64,000 nucleotides of DNA from Candidatus Egerieimonas intestinavium (GCA_018711815.1 DVHU01000008.1:23447-87446), one strand, 5' to 3'. Counted from the stretch's first letter, positions 18,710-28,361 are shown. A program made the numbers and translations. Notes: generated by a model not told the origin, from the sequence alone.

Positions 18710-19461
18710 CGGTCTCCTCCTTTTTCTTTTACATATATCCACTGATTTTCTCCGGAGAGCTCAGGGCTATAGACGTATCCTCCCGAGCTAAAGGTTTTGA
18801 TCTCCTCCGGTTTTCGGGTTCCCGCCTCCGCCAGCAGACGCACCATCTCTCCCCGGGCCATCTTGGCGTAGGTTCCCTTCTGCACCAGCTTTCCCCCGTG
18901 CTCCTCCAGGAAGGAACAGGTCACCAGGGACGTCTCCGGGGACAGGTGGGGAATCACGGCCCGGGCATACTCCTGGGAGGCCAGATTCAAAATAAAATTC
19001 CCCTCCCCCTCCAGGCTTTTGGCCAGCTTGTCCCCCCAGAACTCATAGAGATTTCTGTGTCCGCCAATCTTCACTTTGGCCTGCATCTCCAGCCGGTAGG
19101 GCGTCACGCCGTCCAGGGGCCGCAGAATCCCGTAAAAGCCTGAGAGTATCCGCAGGTGCTCCTGAATGTAAGCCCAGCTCTTCTCCTCAAAGACCAGAGG
19201 GGCCATATACTGGTACTGGGTTCCCTCGTAGGCCAGAAGGGCCGGGGTCAGATTTCTCCGCAGGTCCATGGTTCTAAGCCGCTGTACGTTCTGCCGGGCA
19301 ATATTGTCGCTGCATCCCCAGAGGCTCTGCAGTTCCCGGGGACTTTTTTCCCGGAGCCATTCCTTCAGCTCCTCGGCCTCCTCCAGAAACTGGGGGAGCT
19401 CCGCCGCAAAAAGATCTGTCTGCACCTTCATTTTCTTTGCCGGGGAAATAATGATCCGCAT
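18706..19461 (-). CDS. yaaA: Peroxide stress protein YaaA
   Basis: 251 residues from the ATG at 19461, preceded by AAAGGAG; the frame is open for 6 more codons. The start MRIIISPAKKMK and internal LSGFYGILRPLDGV..YRLEM are family hallmarks (DUF328/UPF0246). In E. coli YaaA lowers intracellular free iron and limits DNA damage during H2O2 stress, and the fold binds DNA. Forms a two-gene overlap operon with the ArsC/Spx-like gene. Confidence 0.93.
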   Translation of the reverse strand: MRIIISPAKKMKVQTDLFAAELPQFLEEAEELKEWLREKSPRELQSLWGCSDNIARQNVQRLRTMDLRRNLTPALLAYEGTQYQYMAPLVFEEKSWAYIQEHLRILSGFYGILRPLDGVTPYRLEMQAKVKIGGHRNLYEFWGDKLAKSLEGEGNFILNLASQEYARAVIPHLSPETSLVTCSFLEEHGGKLVQKGTYAKMARGEMVRLLAEAGTRKPEEIKTFSSGGYVYSPELSGENQWIYVKEKGGDR

Positions 19462-19480
19462 ACGCTCTCCTTTTACCACA

Positions 19481-19524
19481 AGGGGACTGCTGCGCTAGCC
19501 TCTTCGCTAACCGCAGCAGTCCCT
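19481..19524 (-). terminator. Palindrome between carB and yaaA (repeat family 2, copy 1)
   Basis: AGGGGACTGCTGCG (19481-19494) and CGCAGCAGTCCCT (19512-19524) form a long stem after carB. The run of T on the minus strand is weak (CCCCTTGTGG), so termination strength is uncertain. On the minus strand the 14-mer GCAGCAGTCCCCTT is shared with the hairpin at 46747-46786. Confidence 0.55.
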
Positions 19525-19536
19525 CTGATTTAACTC

Positions 19537-22500
19537 TTATTTATCGGTGATCTCGCTGTGGAACTCCTGCAGGGACTTCACGCCGATGACACCCTCCTTC
19601 TGCACTGCCTTGATGGCCGCGATAGTGGCCTTTGCGGCAGCCATGGTGGTCATGTAGGGAACTCTTCCCTTAACCGCAGCCTTGCGGATATAACTGTCGT
19701 CGGTGGCGCCCTTCTTATCCAGAGGCGTGTTGACGATCAGGTCAACGTTCTTGTTGGTGATCTTATCCAGAGCGTTGGGTCTTCCCTCGTCGATCTTGAA
19801 GATCTTCTCCGCCGGAATACCTGCGTTCACAATCATCTCATAGGTACGGCCGGTGGCAATGATCTTAAATCCGCACTCATGGAAGCCCTTTGCCACCTCC
19901 ACAACCTCCGGCTTATCCCGGTCGCTGACAGAGATCAGCACAGTGCCGGAAGTGGGCAGGATGGTCTTGGTAGCCTCCTGAGCCTTATAGAAGGCCTCGC
20001 CGAAGTCGGAAGCCATGCCCAGAACCTCTCCGGTGGAGCGCATCTCCGGTCCGAGAACCGGGTCAACCTCCTGGAACATATTGAAGGGGAATACCGCTTC
20101 TTTCACGCCGTAGTGGCTGAACTTCTTCTCCTTCAGCTCCGGAACCGGGGAAGCCAGTCCGGTCAGGTGGGAGGTCATGATCTGGGTAGCCAGACGCACC
20201 ATCTGGATGTTGCAGACCTTGGATACCAGGGGAACGGTACGGGATGCTCTGGGATTTGCCTCCAGCACATAAACCTTGCCGTCCTCGATGGCGTACTGCA
20301 TGTTCATCAGACCAATTACGTTCATCTCCTGGGCGATACGCTTGGTATAATCCTTAATGGTGGCCACCTGCTCCTCAGAGAGATTCATAGAGGGCAGGAT
20401 GCAGGCGGAGTCGCCGGAGTGAACGCCGGCCAGCTCAATGTGCTCCATCACCGCGGGAACAAATACGTTCTCGCCGTCGCTGATGGCGTCGGCCTCACAC
20501 TCGGTGGCGTGATGCAGGAACCGGTCGATGAGGATCGGACGGTCCGGAGTCACACCCACGGCCTGCTGCATATAGAAGGTCAGCGCCTCGTCGTCATGGA
20601 CAACCTCCATGCCGCGTCCGCCCAGCACATAGGAGGGACGAACCATAACGGGATAGCCGATCTTGTTGGCGATCTCCAGGGCCTCCTCCACGTTGACTGC
20701 CATGCCGGCCTCCGGCATGGGGATCTCCAGCTTGTCCATCATAGCCCGGAACAGATCGCGGTCCTCAGCCATGTCGATGGTCTCCGGGGTGGTTCCCAGG
20801 ATGTTCACGCCGTTCTTCTTCAGATCTGCCGCCAGATTCAGGGGAGTCTGTCCGCCGAACTGAGCGATAACGCCCACCGGCTTCTCCTTCTCATAGATGC
20901 TCAGCACATCCTCCAGAGTCAGGGGCTCGAAGTACAGCTTGTCGGAGGTATCGTAGTCGGTGGAAACGGTCTCCGGGTTACAGTTTACAATAATCGTCTC
21001 AAATCCCAGGCTGTGCAGGGCCTTTGCCGCGTGAACGCAGCAGTAATCAAACTCGATACCCTGTCCGATACGGTTGGGGCCGCCGCCTAAGATCATAATC
21101 TTCTTCTTGCTGTCGCTGGCCGGGCTCTCATCCTTCACATGGTAGGTGGAGTAATAGTAGGCCGCGTCCTTGGTTCCGCTCACGTGAACGCCCTCCCAGG
21201 CCTCCACGATTCCATTGGCCACCCGGGCCTTGCGGATATCCTCCTCGGGAACCTCCAGAATACCTGCCAGATAGCGATCTGCGAAGCCGTCCAGCTTAGC
21301 CTGTCTGAGCACGTCGGCTGCCGGAACAGCGCCCTTCATGGCTTTTAACTGCTCCTCCTCCTGCACCAGCTCCCGCATCTGCTCGATGAACCAGGTCTTA
21401 ATCTTGGTGAGCTCATAGAGCTCCTCCACGGTGGCTCCCTTGCGCAGAGCCTCATACATGATGAACTGACGCTCGCTGGTGGGCTTATGGAGCATCTTTA
21501 AGAGCTCCTTCTTGGACTTGGAAGCGAAATCCTTGGCTCCGCCCAGGCCGTAGCGGCCGGTCTCCAGGGAGCGGATAGCCTTCTGGAAGGCCTCCTTGTA
21601 GGTCTTTCCGATGCTCATAACCTCGCCCACGGCGCGCATCTGGGTTCCCAGCTCGTCCCGGGCACCCTTGAACTTCTCAAAGGCCCAGCGGGCAAACTTG
21701 ATTACCACATAGTCGCCGGAGGGAACATATTTATCCAGGGTTCCGTATTTTCCGCAGGGGATCTCATCCAGAGTCAGGCCGCTGGCCAGCATGGCGGATA
21801 CCAGTGCGATGGGGAATCCTGTGGCTTTACTTGCCAGTGCAGAGGAACGGGAAGTACGGGGATTGATCTCAATGATAATATCGCGGTCCGTCTTGGGATC
21901 GTGAGCCCACTGCACGTTGGTGCCTCCGATTACCTGGATGGCCTCCACGATCTTGTAGGACTTCTCCTGCAGACGCTTCTGGATGTGCTCCGGAATGGTC
22001 AGCATGGGGGCGGAACAGAAGGAATCTCCTGTGTGCACGCCCAGGGGATCGATATTCTCGATGAAGCATACGGTGATCATGTTATTCTTGGCGTCGCGGA
22101 CAACCTCCAGCTCCAGCTCCTCCCAGCCCAGAATGGACTCTTCCACGAGAACCTGGCCCACCAGAGACGCCTGCAGTCCTCTGGCGCAGACAGTCTTTAA
22201 CTCCTCGGTATTGTAAACCAGTCCGCCGCCGGCGCCGCCCATGGTGTAGGCGGGACGCAGAACCACCGGATAGCCCAGCTTGTCGGCGATAGCCAGAGCC
22301 TCGTCCACAGAGTAGGCCACCTCGCTTCTGGCCATCTCGATGCCCAGGGACTCCATGGTGTGCTTGAACTCAATACGGTCCTCGCCCCGCTCGATGGCAT
22401 CCACCTGAACGCCGATTACCTTCACATTATATTTATCAAGAACGCCGGTCTCCGCCAGCTCGGAGCAGAGATTCAGGCCAGACTGGCCTCCCAGGTTGGG

Positions 22501-22758
22501 AAGCAGCGCGTCCGGGCGCTCCTTCTCGATAATCTGAGTCAAACGCTCCACATTCAGCGGCTCAATGTAGGTCACATCGGCGGTCTCCGGATCGGTCATA
22601 ATTGTCGCCGGATTGGAATTTACCAGTACGATCTGATAACCCAACTGGCGCAGAGCTTTACAAGCCTGTGTTCCGGAATAGTCAAACTCGCATGCCTGAC
22701 CGATAACGATGGGGCCGGAACCAATAATCAGCACTTTGTGTATGTCTTCTCTTCTCAT
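19537..22758 (-). CDS. carB: Carbamoyl-phosphate synthase large subunit
   Basis: 1073 residues, full length. Two homologous ATP-grasp halves (about 1-400 carboxyphosphate, 550-935 carbamoyl phosphate) and a C-terminal MGS-like allosteric domain (about 935-1073, with VSDRDKPEVVEVAKGF and TGRTYEMI) are all intact. It makes carbamoyl phosphate from bicarbonate, glutamine-derived ammonia and ATP for pyrimidines and arginine. The glutaminase subunit carA is not adjacent on either side, so the partner must lie elsewhere. argH, an arginine gene, is at 48-49.4 kb. Confidence 0.97.
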   Translation of the reverse strand: MRREDIHKVLIIGSGPIVIGQACEFDYSGTQACKALRQLGYQIVLVNSNPATIMTDPETADVTYIEPLNVERLTQIIEKERPDALLPNLGGQSGLNLCSELAETGVLDKYNVKVIGVQVDAIERGEDRIEFKHTMESLGIEMARSEVAYSVDEALAIADKLGYPVVLRPAYTMGGAGGGLVYNTEELKTVCARGLQASLVGQVLVEESILGWEELELEVVRDAKNNMITVCFIENIDPLGVHTGDSFCSAPMLTIPEHIQKRLQEKSYKIVEAIQVIGGTNVQWAHDPKTDRDIIIEINPRTSRSSALASKATGFPIALVSAMLASGLTLDEIPCGKYGTLDKYVPSGDYVVIKFARWAFEKFKGARDELGTQMRAVGEVMSIGKTYKEAFQKAIRSLETGRYGLGGAKDFASKSKKELLKMLHKPTSERQFIMYEALRKGATVEELYELTKIKTWFIEQMRELVQEEEQLKAMKGAVPAADVLRQAKLDGFADRYLAGILEVPEEDIRKARVANGIVEAWEGVHVSGTKDAAYYYSTYHVKDESPASDSKKKIMILGGGPNRIGQGIEFDYCCVHAAKALHSLGFETIIVNCNPETVSTDYDTSDKLYFEPLTLEDVLSIYEKEKPVGVIAQFGGQTPLNLAADLKKNGVNILGTTPETIDMAEDRDLFRAMMDKLEIPMPEAGMAVNVEEALEIANKIGYPVMVRPSYVLGGRGMEVVHDDEALTFYMQQAVGVTPDRPILIDRFLHHATECEADAISDGENVFVPAVMEHIELAGVHSGDSACILPSMNLSEEQVATIKDYTKRIAQEMNVIGLMNMQYAIEDGKVYVLEANPRASRTVPLVSKVCNIQMVRLATQIMTSHLTGLASPVPELKEKKFSHYGVKEAVFPFNMFQEVDPVLGPEMRSTGEVLGMASDFGEAFYKAQEATKTILPTSGTVLISVSDRDKPEVVEVAKGFHECGFKIIATGRTYEMIVNAGIPAEKIFKIDEGRPNALDKITNKNVDLIVNTPLDKKGATDDSYIRKAAVKGRVPYMTTMAAAKATIAAIKAVQKEGVIGVKSLQEFHSEITDK

Positions 22759-22885
22759 TCCCTATTCCCTTTCCTTCATTGCTTATTTAAATCTTTATCC
22801 CTACTATTCTAAAATACTTTTTTCCCGATGTAAACAAAAATTTATTTGAATCTGCAAAAAAGTAATTTTTCCCAAAAAATCCACC

Positions 22886-23896
22886 CTATTTCGACTGAAG
22901 ATGTCCAATATTTTTAATGAGCACCGAGATGGTACCGTCGCTGTTGGTGATAAATTCCACCTTGTCCGGATTTCCGTATGCCTCCATGGGAATTGTGATC
23001 TCAATCCCCTCCTCAGTGGTCAGATGCTGCCTCTGGAACTTCTTCACTGTCTGCTGGCTTTTGGGCTCCACCACCGACTGGGCCAGCTGGTACTTGTCCA
23101 AACGCTCGGTAAAATCCGCCTGCATCTCAGGGTTGGCAGAAAAAAGCTTCTCCGCCACCCGCTCCACCTTCAGACTGCCCTCCTCCAGCTCCTGGTAGAG
23201 AACGCTCTTCACTTCCATCTTCCGCTCCGTGTCCTCATCCCCGTAATATTTCCGGTTCACCTGATCCACGGCCCTGGTGACCAGGTCAAGCTTAACCTTC
23301 TGGGACATGGGGCCCTGGCACTCCAGGAACAGCTGAGAAAAATACTCCTTCTTCTCCCCGTTTATCTCATAGCGCTTCTCCGTCACCAATAACTCCCCGG
23401 TGGCCAGGTTGGCCGCGAAGGCCTCTGTCAGCCGCTGACTCTTGGAGGGCAGGAGGGCCTGCTGCAGCACGATGCCGTTGGTATTTCCTCCCAGGTCTGT
23501 GGCCTGGGTCTGGTGCGTGTAGGATGTCTTGTAGTTCATTTTCAAAAAGCCAAAGTACCGGGTCTCCTGGCAGCGAAACAGAAGGGCCGCCACGTCCCCG
23601 GAGGGAATATCCAGGTTGGCGTTCATCAGTTTATAGAGCTTCTGGCACAGCCGCCGGGAAATCTCCCCGAAATTCTGGCGGCCGCAGTGCTCCAGCAGCT
23701 TCCCCGCCGCCGACTCCTCCTGGAAACGGCAGTGCTTTACCTCGTCGCTCTCGGTAAATTTCTCAATATGTCCCTTGAAAAACTCGCACAGGTCGCTATC
23801 CAGCTCCAGCTCCTGATCGGAAAGCACGGGCATCCCCACCTTCCCGTCTAAAATATGAATCACTGCCGCCTCGATTACTATCTCATCACTTCTCAT
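22886..23896 (-). CDS. Nucleoid-associated protein (NdpA/YejK family)
   Basis: 336 residues from the ATG at 23896, preceded by GGAGGAG 5-6 bases upstream; the open frame extends 36 codons further without similarity. The N-terminus VIEAAVIHILDG and the C-terminal block with isoleucine/valine-rich EFITNSDGTISVLIKNI fit the 37-kDa nucleoid-associated family. E. coli YejK is abundant on the nucleoid and can interact with topoisomerases; the role in Firmicutes is unknown. It stands alone between carB and the transporter operon. Confidence 0.85.
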   Translation of the reverse strand: MRSDEIVIEAAVIHILDGKVGMPVLSDQELELDSDLCEFFKGHIEKFTESDEVKHCRFQEESAAGKLLEHCGRQNFGEISRRLCQKLYKLMNANLDIPSGDVAALLFRCQETRYFGFLKMNYKTSYTHQTQATDLGGNTNGIVLQQALLPSKSQRLTEAFAANLATGELLVTEKRYEINGEKKEYFSQLFLECQGPMSQKVKLDLVTRAVDQVNRKYYGDEDTERKMEVKSVLYQELEEGSLKVERVAEKLFSANPEMQADFTERLDKYQLAQSVVEPKSQQTVKKFQRQHLTTEEGIEITIPMEAYGNPDKVEFITNSDGTISVLIKNIGHLQSK

Positions 23897-24027
23897 ACGG
23901 TCTCCTCCCTTGTCTGTACAAAATATATACGGATTCCCCAAAGCTGTCAAGAAAAAGAGAGGACGTCCGCTGGGGACGCCCTCTCTGTCATCTGTTTTTT
24001 TCATTTAGGAGATACCTGTGCTCTCTC

Positions 24028-25443
24028 TTACAGGAACATTACCATGGAAAGCACAAACATAATTACTGTTCCGGCGATCATGGGCACTGAGGTTCTCTTT
24101 ACCACCTCCAGGGGCTCACGATTCACACTTCCGGCTACGATCATGACCACCGCAGATACCGGTGATACGGCCCGCAGCAGGTTTCCGGCCAGACCCATGG
24201 GGATGGATACGGCGAATACGGAGATTCCCGCGGCGTTTGCCAGAGCCACCATCAGGGGCACCATGGCGAAGAACAGTGCCGTACCGCTGCCGCTGAGCAG
24301 TACGATCAGGGCAGTCAGGCCTACCAGCAGCAGCGGCAGGATGAAGCCCATGCCATTTCCCTGCATGCCGGTCATGGCATCCTGCAGAGAAGTGATCAGA
24401 CCGATGGATTTCAGGCCGGTAACAAAGATCGTGCCGGCCACCAGCAGAGCCACGATGGGCATGGAACCGCCCATTCCCTTGAAGAAGGACTCCGTCTGGT
24501 TTAAGGTCTCCTTGCCCTTTCTGGTGCGGATCAGCTCACAGATCACCGCCACCACGAAGGAGAACAGGGTAGCCACCTCCACGCTGATGTTCACAGAGAG
24601 ACCGGTGATCTTCTGCAGGGCGAACACGCCGATCAGCAGCAGGATGGGCAGCAGAGGCAGAATTGCGTACACGGTGCGGAACAGGGCCCCTCCCTGAATC
24701 TCCTCCACCTGCTGTACCTTCTCCAGGTTGCTCACGGTGTCCTTGGCCTTCTTATCACAGTGCTTCTGCCAGAAGTAATGGATTACCGCAATCAGAAGCA
24801 GGGTGGGGATAGATACAATCGCATGGTACTTAAACACATAGTCTGTGGGAGTCATACCCGCATACTCCGCAGTGTTGGCCAGCTCCGCGGCGATGGCCAC
24901 GTTGTCGCTTCCCAGAGGTGTGGGAACGATGGTGGCGGTGGTGGCGATGATACCGGCCGCCGTCAGCGTGCTCATGCCCGCCTGAATCATGATGGGATAC
25001 AGGGTCGCCAGCAGGATGATCGCCAGGTTGGAAGCGCTGGGAACCACCAGGGACAGCAGGTTGCCCAGCAGGAATACGATGGGCACCAGTATGTATACGG
25101 ATTTAATCTTGGCGATAGGCTTCGTCAGAACGCTTACCGTCACATTGTTGGCCTTGATGGTATTCATATAGGCAGAGTAGCCGCCCAGAATCAGGATGAT
25201 GAATCCCGCTGAAGAGATGGTATCCTTAAACTGGTTGGCGATTACACTTAAGGGATCCAGCCACATGGCTCCGGTGGAGGCGAACTCCTCCCCGCCGATG
25301 GGATTTCCCAGACCCACGCCCACGAACATCAGGATAATACCCATTAAGAACAGGGTAATCTTAATATCCATTTTCTTGATCAGCATAACTACCACGATCG
25401 CCACGGCGATGATGGCTGCTGCGTACATGATAAAAGTTGACAT
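24028..25443 (-). CDS. DcuC-like anion/dicarboxylate transporter
   Basis: 471 residues with 11-13 hydrophobic segments. The two-fold repeat with SAGFIILILGGYSAYM early and the SSGTAL-type GSGTALFFAM late in the protein matches the ion transporter superfamily of C4-dicarboxylate DcuC carriers. It is second in an operon with a nucleoside hydrolase (26-base gap), so its real substrate may be a nucleoside, a base or a related organic anion rather than fumarate. Regulated together with that gene, probably by the divergent LysR protein. Confidence 0.8.
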   Translation of the reverse strand: MSTFIMYAAAIIAVAIVVVMLIKKMDIKITLFLMGIILMFVGVGLGNPIGGEEFASTGAMWLDPLSVIANQFKDTISSAGFIILILGGYSAYMNTIKANNVTVSVLTKPIAKIKSVYILVPIVFLLGNLLSLVVPSASNLAIILLATLYPIMIQAGMSTLTAAGIIATTATIVPTPLGSDNVAIAAELANTAEYAGMTPTDYVFKYHAIVSIPTLLLIAVIHYFWQKHCDKKAKDTVSNLEKVQQVEEIQGGALFRTVYAILPLLPILLLIGVFALQKITGLSVNISVEVATLFSFVVAVICELIRTRKGKETLNQTESFFKGMGGSMPIVALLVAGTIFVTGLKSIGLITSLQDAMTGMQGNGMGFILPLLLVGLTALIVLLSGSGTALFFAMVPLMVALANAAGISVFAVSIPMGLAGNLLRAVSPVSAVVMIVAGSVNREPLEVVKRTSVPMIAGTVIMFVLSMVMFL

Positions 25444-25469
25444 CTCAACTTCCCCCTTTTATTTTTTAG

Positions 25470-26390
25470 TTAGATACATTTGGCGATGGACGCCTTGAAC
25501 CACTCGCGGAATTTTTCGCCGTCAATGTCCATGCAGACCTTAGCGTTGGGCTCCTGGTGCAGATATCCCTTTAAGTCCACAACGGTGCAGCCGGCAGTCA
25601 TGGTGCCGTGCAGCTCTACCCCCACGTAGGTTTCCTCCACCGTGTAGAGCTCCGGGCACAGCAGATAAGCTATGGCGCAGCTGTCGTACATCTTAAGGCC
25701 AGTCTTGAAGCTTCCGCCCCGATATTTTTTAAAGAGATGGTAAGCCATATCTCCCACCTTGCCCATGGTCTTGATCTCCTCGCTGTCCTCCGGCAGCACC
25801 AGAGCCTTCAGACCCACGTCCAGTCCTGCCATGACGATGGGCACTCCGGACTGGAATACCATCTGAGCAGCCTCCGGGTCGGTGGCAATATTGAACTCTG
25901 ACATAACCCCTTTGTTGCCTCTGGTGGCGGATCCTCCCATCATAACGATCTCACGGATATGCTCCTTCACCTCCGGATACACCGCAAAGAGCAGGGCAAT
26001 GTTGGTCAAGGCTGCAATGGGCACCAGGGTAACAGGCTCCGGACTCTCCATGATCGCCCGGTACATGGCGTTCACCGCATTCTCCTTTAACAGCAGCTCT
26101 GTCTTGGGCTCCGGGAACTCATACCCTTCCATGCCAGTCTTGCCGTGTACGTTGGAAGCATCCACGAAATCCACGATCAGGGGCTTTGCCGCTCCCTTGG
26201 CCACCGGTACGTCCTTGCCGAAGAAAGTCAGCAGGCGCAGGGTGTTTAAGGTCACGTTCTCCAGGGACACGTTGCCCGCCACCGTGGTAATCAGACGCAC
26301 ATCCAGCTCATCGGAAAAGAGCGCGATAGCCAGGGCCAGGGCATCATCAATACCGGGATCCGTGTCGATGATAATCGGTCTCTTGCTCAT
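25470..26390 (-). CDS. Inosine-uridine preferring nucleoside hydrolase
   Basis: 306 residues. The calcium-binding DTDPGIDDALA motif is at 9-19, and the catalytic-site blocks MMGGSATRGNKG with EFNIATDPEAA downstream are intact. It cleaves the N-glycosidic bond of ribonucleosides to base and ribose. Which bases are preferred cannot be told. First gene of a two-gene unit with the DcuC-like transporter, divergent from a LysR regulator, suggesting a nucleoside scavenging module. Confidence 0.93.
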   Translation of the reverse strand: MSKRPIIIDTDPGIDDALALAIALFSDELDVRLITTVAGNVSLENVTLNTLRLLTFFGKDVPVAKGAAKPLIVDFVDASNVHGKTGMEGYEFPEPKTELLLKENAVNAMYRAIMESPEPVTLVPIAALTNIALLFAVYPEVKEHIREIVMMGGSATRGNKGVMSEFNIATDPEAAQMVFQSGVPIVMAGLDVGLKALVLPEDSEEIKTMGKVGDMAYHLFKKYRGGSFKTGLKMYDSCAIAYLLCPELYTVEETYVGVELHGTMTAGCTVVDLKGYLHQEPNAKVCMDIDGEKFREWFKASIAKCI

Positions 26391-26480
26391 ACTTGTTCCT
26401 CCTCATTTTCTTGTTTTTTTCTGATATATATTGTAATATGAAAGCATCAGGAAGTCTAATTCATATTTTTCAGAAAAAAC

Positions 26481-26495
26481 ATTCCTTTTTGGAAT
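26481..26495. promoter_or_regulatory. LysR-type operator, ATTCC-N5-GGAAT
   Basis: The perfect dyad ATTCC-TTTTT-GGAAT contains T-N11-A, the LysR consensus spacing, and sits directly before the ribosome binding site of the LysR gene. It suggests autoregulation and control of the divergent nucleoside hydrolase unit. Confidence 0.5.
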
Positions 26496-26510
26496 AGTTA
26501 GGAGGCACCC

Positions 26511-27422
26511 ATGGATTTCCCGGAACTTCAGTATTTTCTGGCCATCGCCAGACATCGAAATCTCACCAGAGCCGCCCAGGAGCTCTACATCTCCCAGCCC
26601 ACCCTGACCAAATTTCTCCAGAAGCAGGAGCGGGAGCTGGGCGGAAAGCTTTTTCGCAAAAACGGTCACCAATATGATCTGACCTTCCTGGGCCAGCGCT
26701 ATCTGGAATACGCCCAGAAGGTGATTGCTCTGAATCAGGATTGGAGAAAAGAGCTCTCCGACATGAGCTCTTCCTATGAGGGGGAGCTGAATATCTCCCT
26801 GCCCCCCATGCGCAGCGCCTGCCTGATCCCTCAGCTGCTTACGGAATTTCACAAGGTTCACCCCGGCGTCCACATCAATTTCTACGAGCAGGGCCACGCC
26901 ATCCAGGACTCTCTTCTCACCGAAACCAAGCTGGATTTTGCCATCTTAAGCTACTGGCAGGCCCATCCTGATTTGACCTATGAACTGATAAAGACAGAAG
27001 AAATCCTTCTGGTGCTGCACGCCGACCACCCTCTGGCCAAACACGCTGTGCCCCGGAAGTTCTGCCGCTATCCCTGGCTGGACCTGGGGTTATTGGCGGA
27101 GGAACCCTTCATTCTCCACTTCCCTGACCAGAACACCGGCCGGGAAGCCCGAAAGCTCTTTGAGCAGTACCATATTCAGCCGCCGGTGCCCTTTCTCACC
27201 CGGGACAGCCACACCTGCATCCAGCTGGCCTCCCAGGGATTGGGCGCCTGCTTTGCCCCGGAGAGTTACGTGCAGCACTCCGCCTTTTTCTGGCCCATGC
27301 AGGTATTTTCTGTGGGAGACCCGCCGGTGATCAATCATTTGGTGATCGTCCACCGAAAAAATTCCTACCTCTCCACCTACGCCCAGGACTTCATCACCAT
27401 CGCCAAAGAATGTTTAAAATAG
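26511..27422 (+). CDS. LysR-family regulator of the nucleoside unit
   Basis: 303 residues. The winged helix covers 1-60 (MDFPELQYFLAIARHRNLTR start, LYISQPTLTKFLQKQE recognition helix), then a co-inducer binding domain. GGAGG is placed 5 bases before the start. Divergent from nucleoside hydrolase, which it most likely controls; the inducer is unknown. Ends 6 bases before structured repeat element copy A, which doubles as a bidirectional terminator with the convergent FNT gene. Confidence 0.88.
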   Translation: MDFPELQYFLAIARHRNLTRAAQELYISQPTLTKFLQKQERELGGKLFRKNGHQYDLTFLGQRYLEYAQKVIALNQDWRKELSDMSSSYEGELNISLPPMRSACLIPQLLTEFHKVHPGVHINFYEQGHAIQDSLLTETKLDFAILSYWQAHPDLTYELIKTEEILLVLHADHPLAKHAVPRKFCRYPWLDLGLLAEEPFILHFPDQNTGREARKLFEQYHIQPPVPFLTRDSHTCIQLASQGLGACFAPESYVQHSAFFWPMQVFSVGDPPVINHLVIVHRKNSYLSTYAQDFITIAKECLK

Positions 27423-27427
27423 CGACA

Positions 27428-27594
27428 AAAAAAGAGGCGTTTTCCGCCCGGGATGATGTTTACGTATAGCGAAAGGTTTTGTGCTCAGCCTGCGCTGCTT
27501 CGAGCCTGTAGTCTCGAAGTCGTGCTCGGCAAATTCACACAAAACCTTTCGCTATACAAAACTATTCTCTCCGGGCGGAAAACGCCTCTTTTTT
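27428..27594. repeat. Nested palindromic element, copy A (conserved core 27481-27536)
   Basis: Three nested stems: outermost 24 bp perfect (27428-27451 with 27571-27594, A and T tracts at its ends, so a bidirectional terminator); middle 20 bp perfect (27464-27483 with 27538-27557); inner hairpin CTTCGAG/CTCGAAG with the loop CCTGTAGT (27498-27519). The core blocks GTGCTCAGCCTGCGCT (27481-27496) and GTGCTCGGCAAATTC (27522-27536) recur exactly in copy B at 55161-55217, where the inner and outer stems differ in sequence but still pair. It sits between convergent genes. Function unknown. Confidence 0.85.
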
Positions 27595-27599
27595 ATGTA

Positions 27600-28361
27600 T
27601 TATTTTTCCTTAGAAATCAGGTGGTACGGAAGGGCAGTGAATACTATACCGCCGATCATATTTCCCACGGTGGCTAAGAGCACGCTGTAGCAGTACTGGC
27701 CTACGGTGATTCCGCCGTTGGCTACTCCCACGCCCAGGATGCTCATGTTGGCGATGCTGTGCTCGAAGCCGCAAATCATAAACACGAAGATACACCAGAA
27801 AATCATAATCAGTTTGCCGGACTCGGATTTCATCTTGGTGGCGCACCAAACTGCCAGACACACCAGGATATTGCACAGGATTGCCCGAATCAACAGGGGC
27901 ATCGGCTCAAAGCCCACCTTGGTGGCGCTGATGCTGATAAAATACTCCCCGGTGGCGCCGGCGTCAATGCCGCTGAAGTGGAAGGCTGCCACGCAGATCA
28001 GAGAACCCACCAGGTTGCCGATCCAGCATACGATCCACAGCTTCACCGTGTCCCCCCAGGTAACTGCCTTGCGTATGGACGCCGCGCTCATCACCAGGTT
28101 GTTTCCGGTGAACAGCTCCGCACCCGCCATAACTACCAGACTCAGGGCGGAAGCAAAGGCAAAGGCCTGCAGCAGCTTAGTCAGGGCCGCCAGATCGCTG
28201 GCATTGATGATGGAGCCCAGGGTAAAGGCTACAAAGCTTCCGAAAGAAATGAACATTCCCGCCACCATAGCTGACACAAAATATCCCAGAGGATTATTTT
28301 TCAGCAGATTCAGTTTTCCTACCCCTCCATTACACAGCGCCTTGTACTCGTCTTTAAACAT
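27600..28361 (-). CDS. Formate/nitrite transporter (FNT) family channel
   Basis: 253 residues with six membrane helices of the FocA/NirC fold; the N-terminal half has NPLGYFVSAMVAGMFISFG and GNNLVMSA, matching the family repeat. Pentameric FNT channels pass formate, nitrite or hydrosulfide. Here a ZTP riboswitch precedes the gene, which argues for formate, the one-carbon donor for 10-formyl-THF and purine synthesis. GGAGGAG lies 6 bases before the start. Monocistronic, facing the LysR gene. Confidence 0.93.
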   Translation of the reverse strand: MFKDEYKALCNGGVGKLNLLKNNPLGYFVSAMVAGMFISFGSFVAFTLGSIINASDLAALTKLLQAFAFASALSLVVMAGAELFTGNNLVMSAASIRKAVTWGDTVKLWIVCWIGNLVGSLICVAAFHFSGIDAGATGEYFISISATKVGFEPMPLLIRAILCNILVCLAVWCATKMKSESGKLIMIFWCIFVFMICGFEHSIANMSILGVGVANGGITVGQYCYSVLLATVGNMIGGIVFTALPYHLISKEK

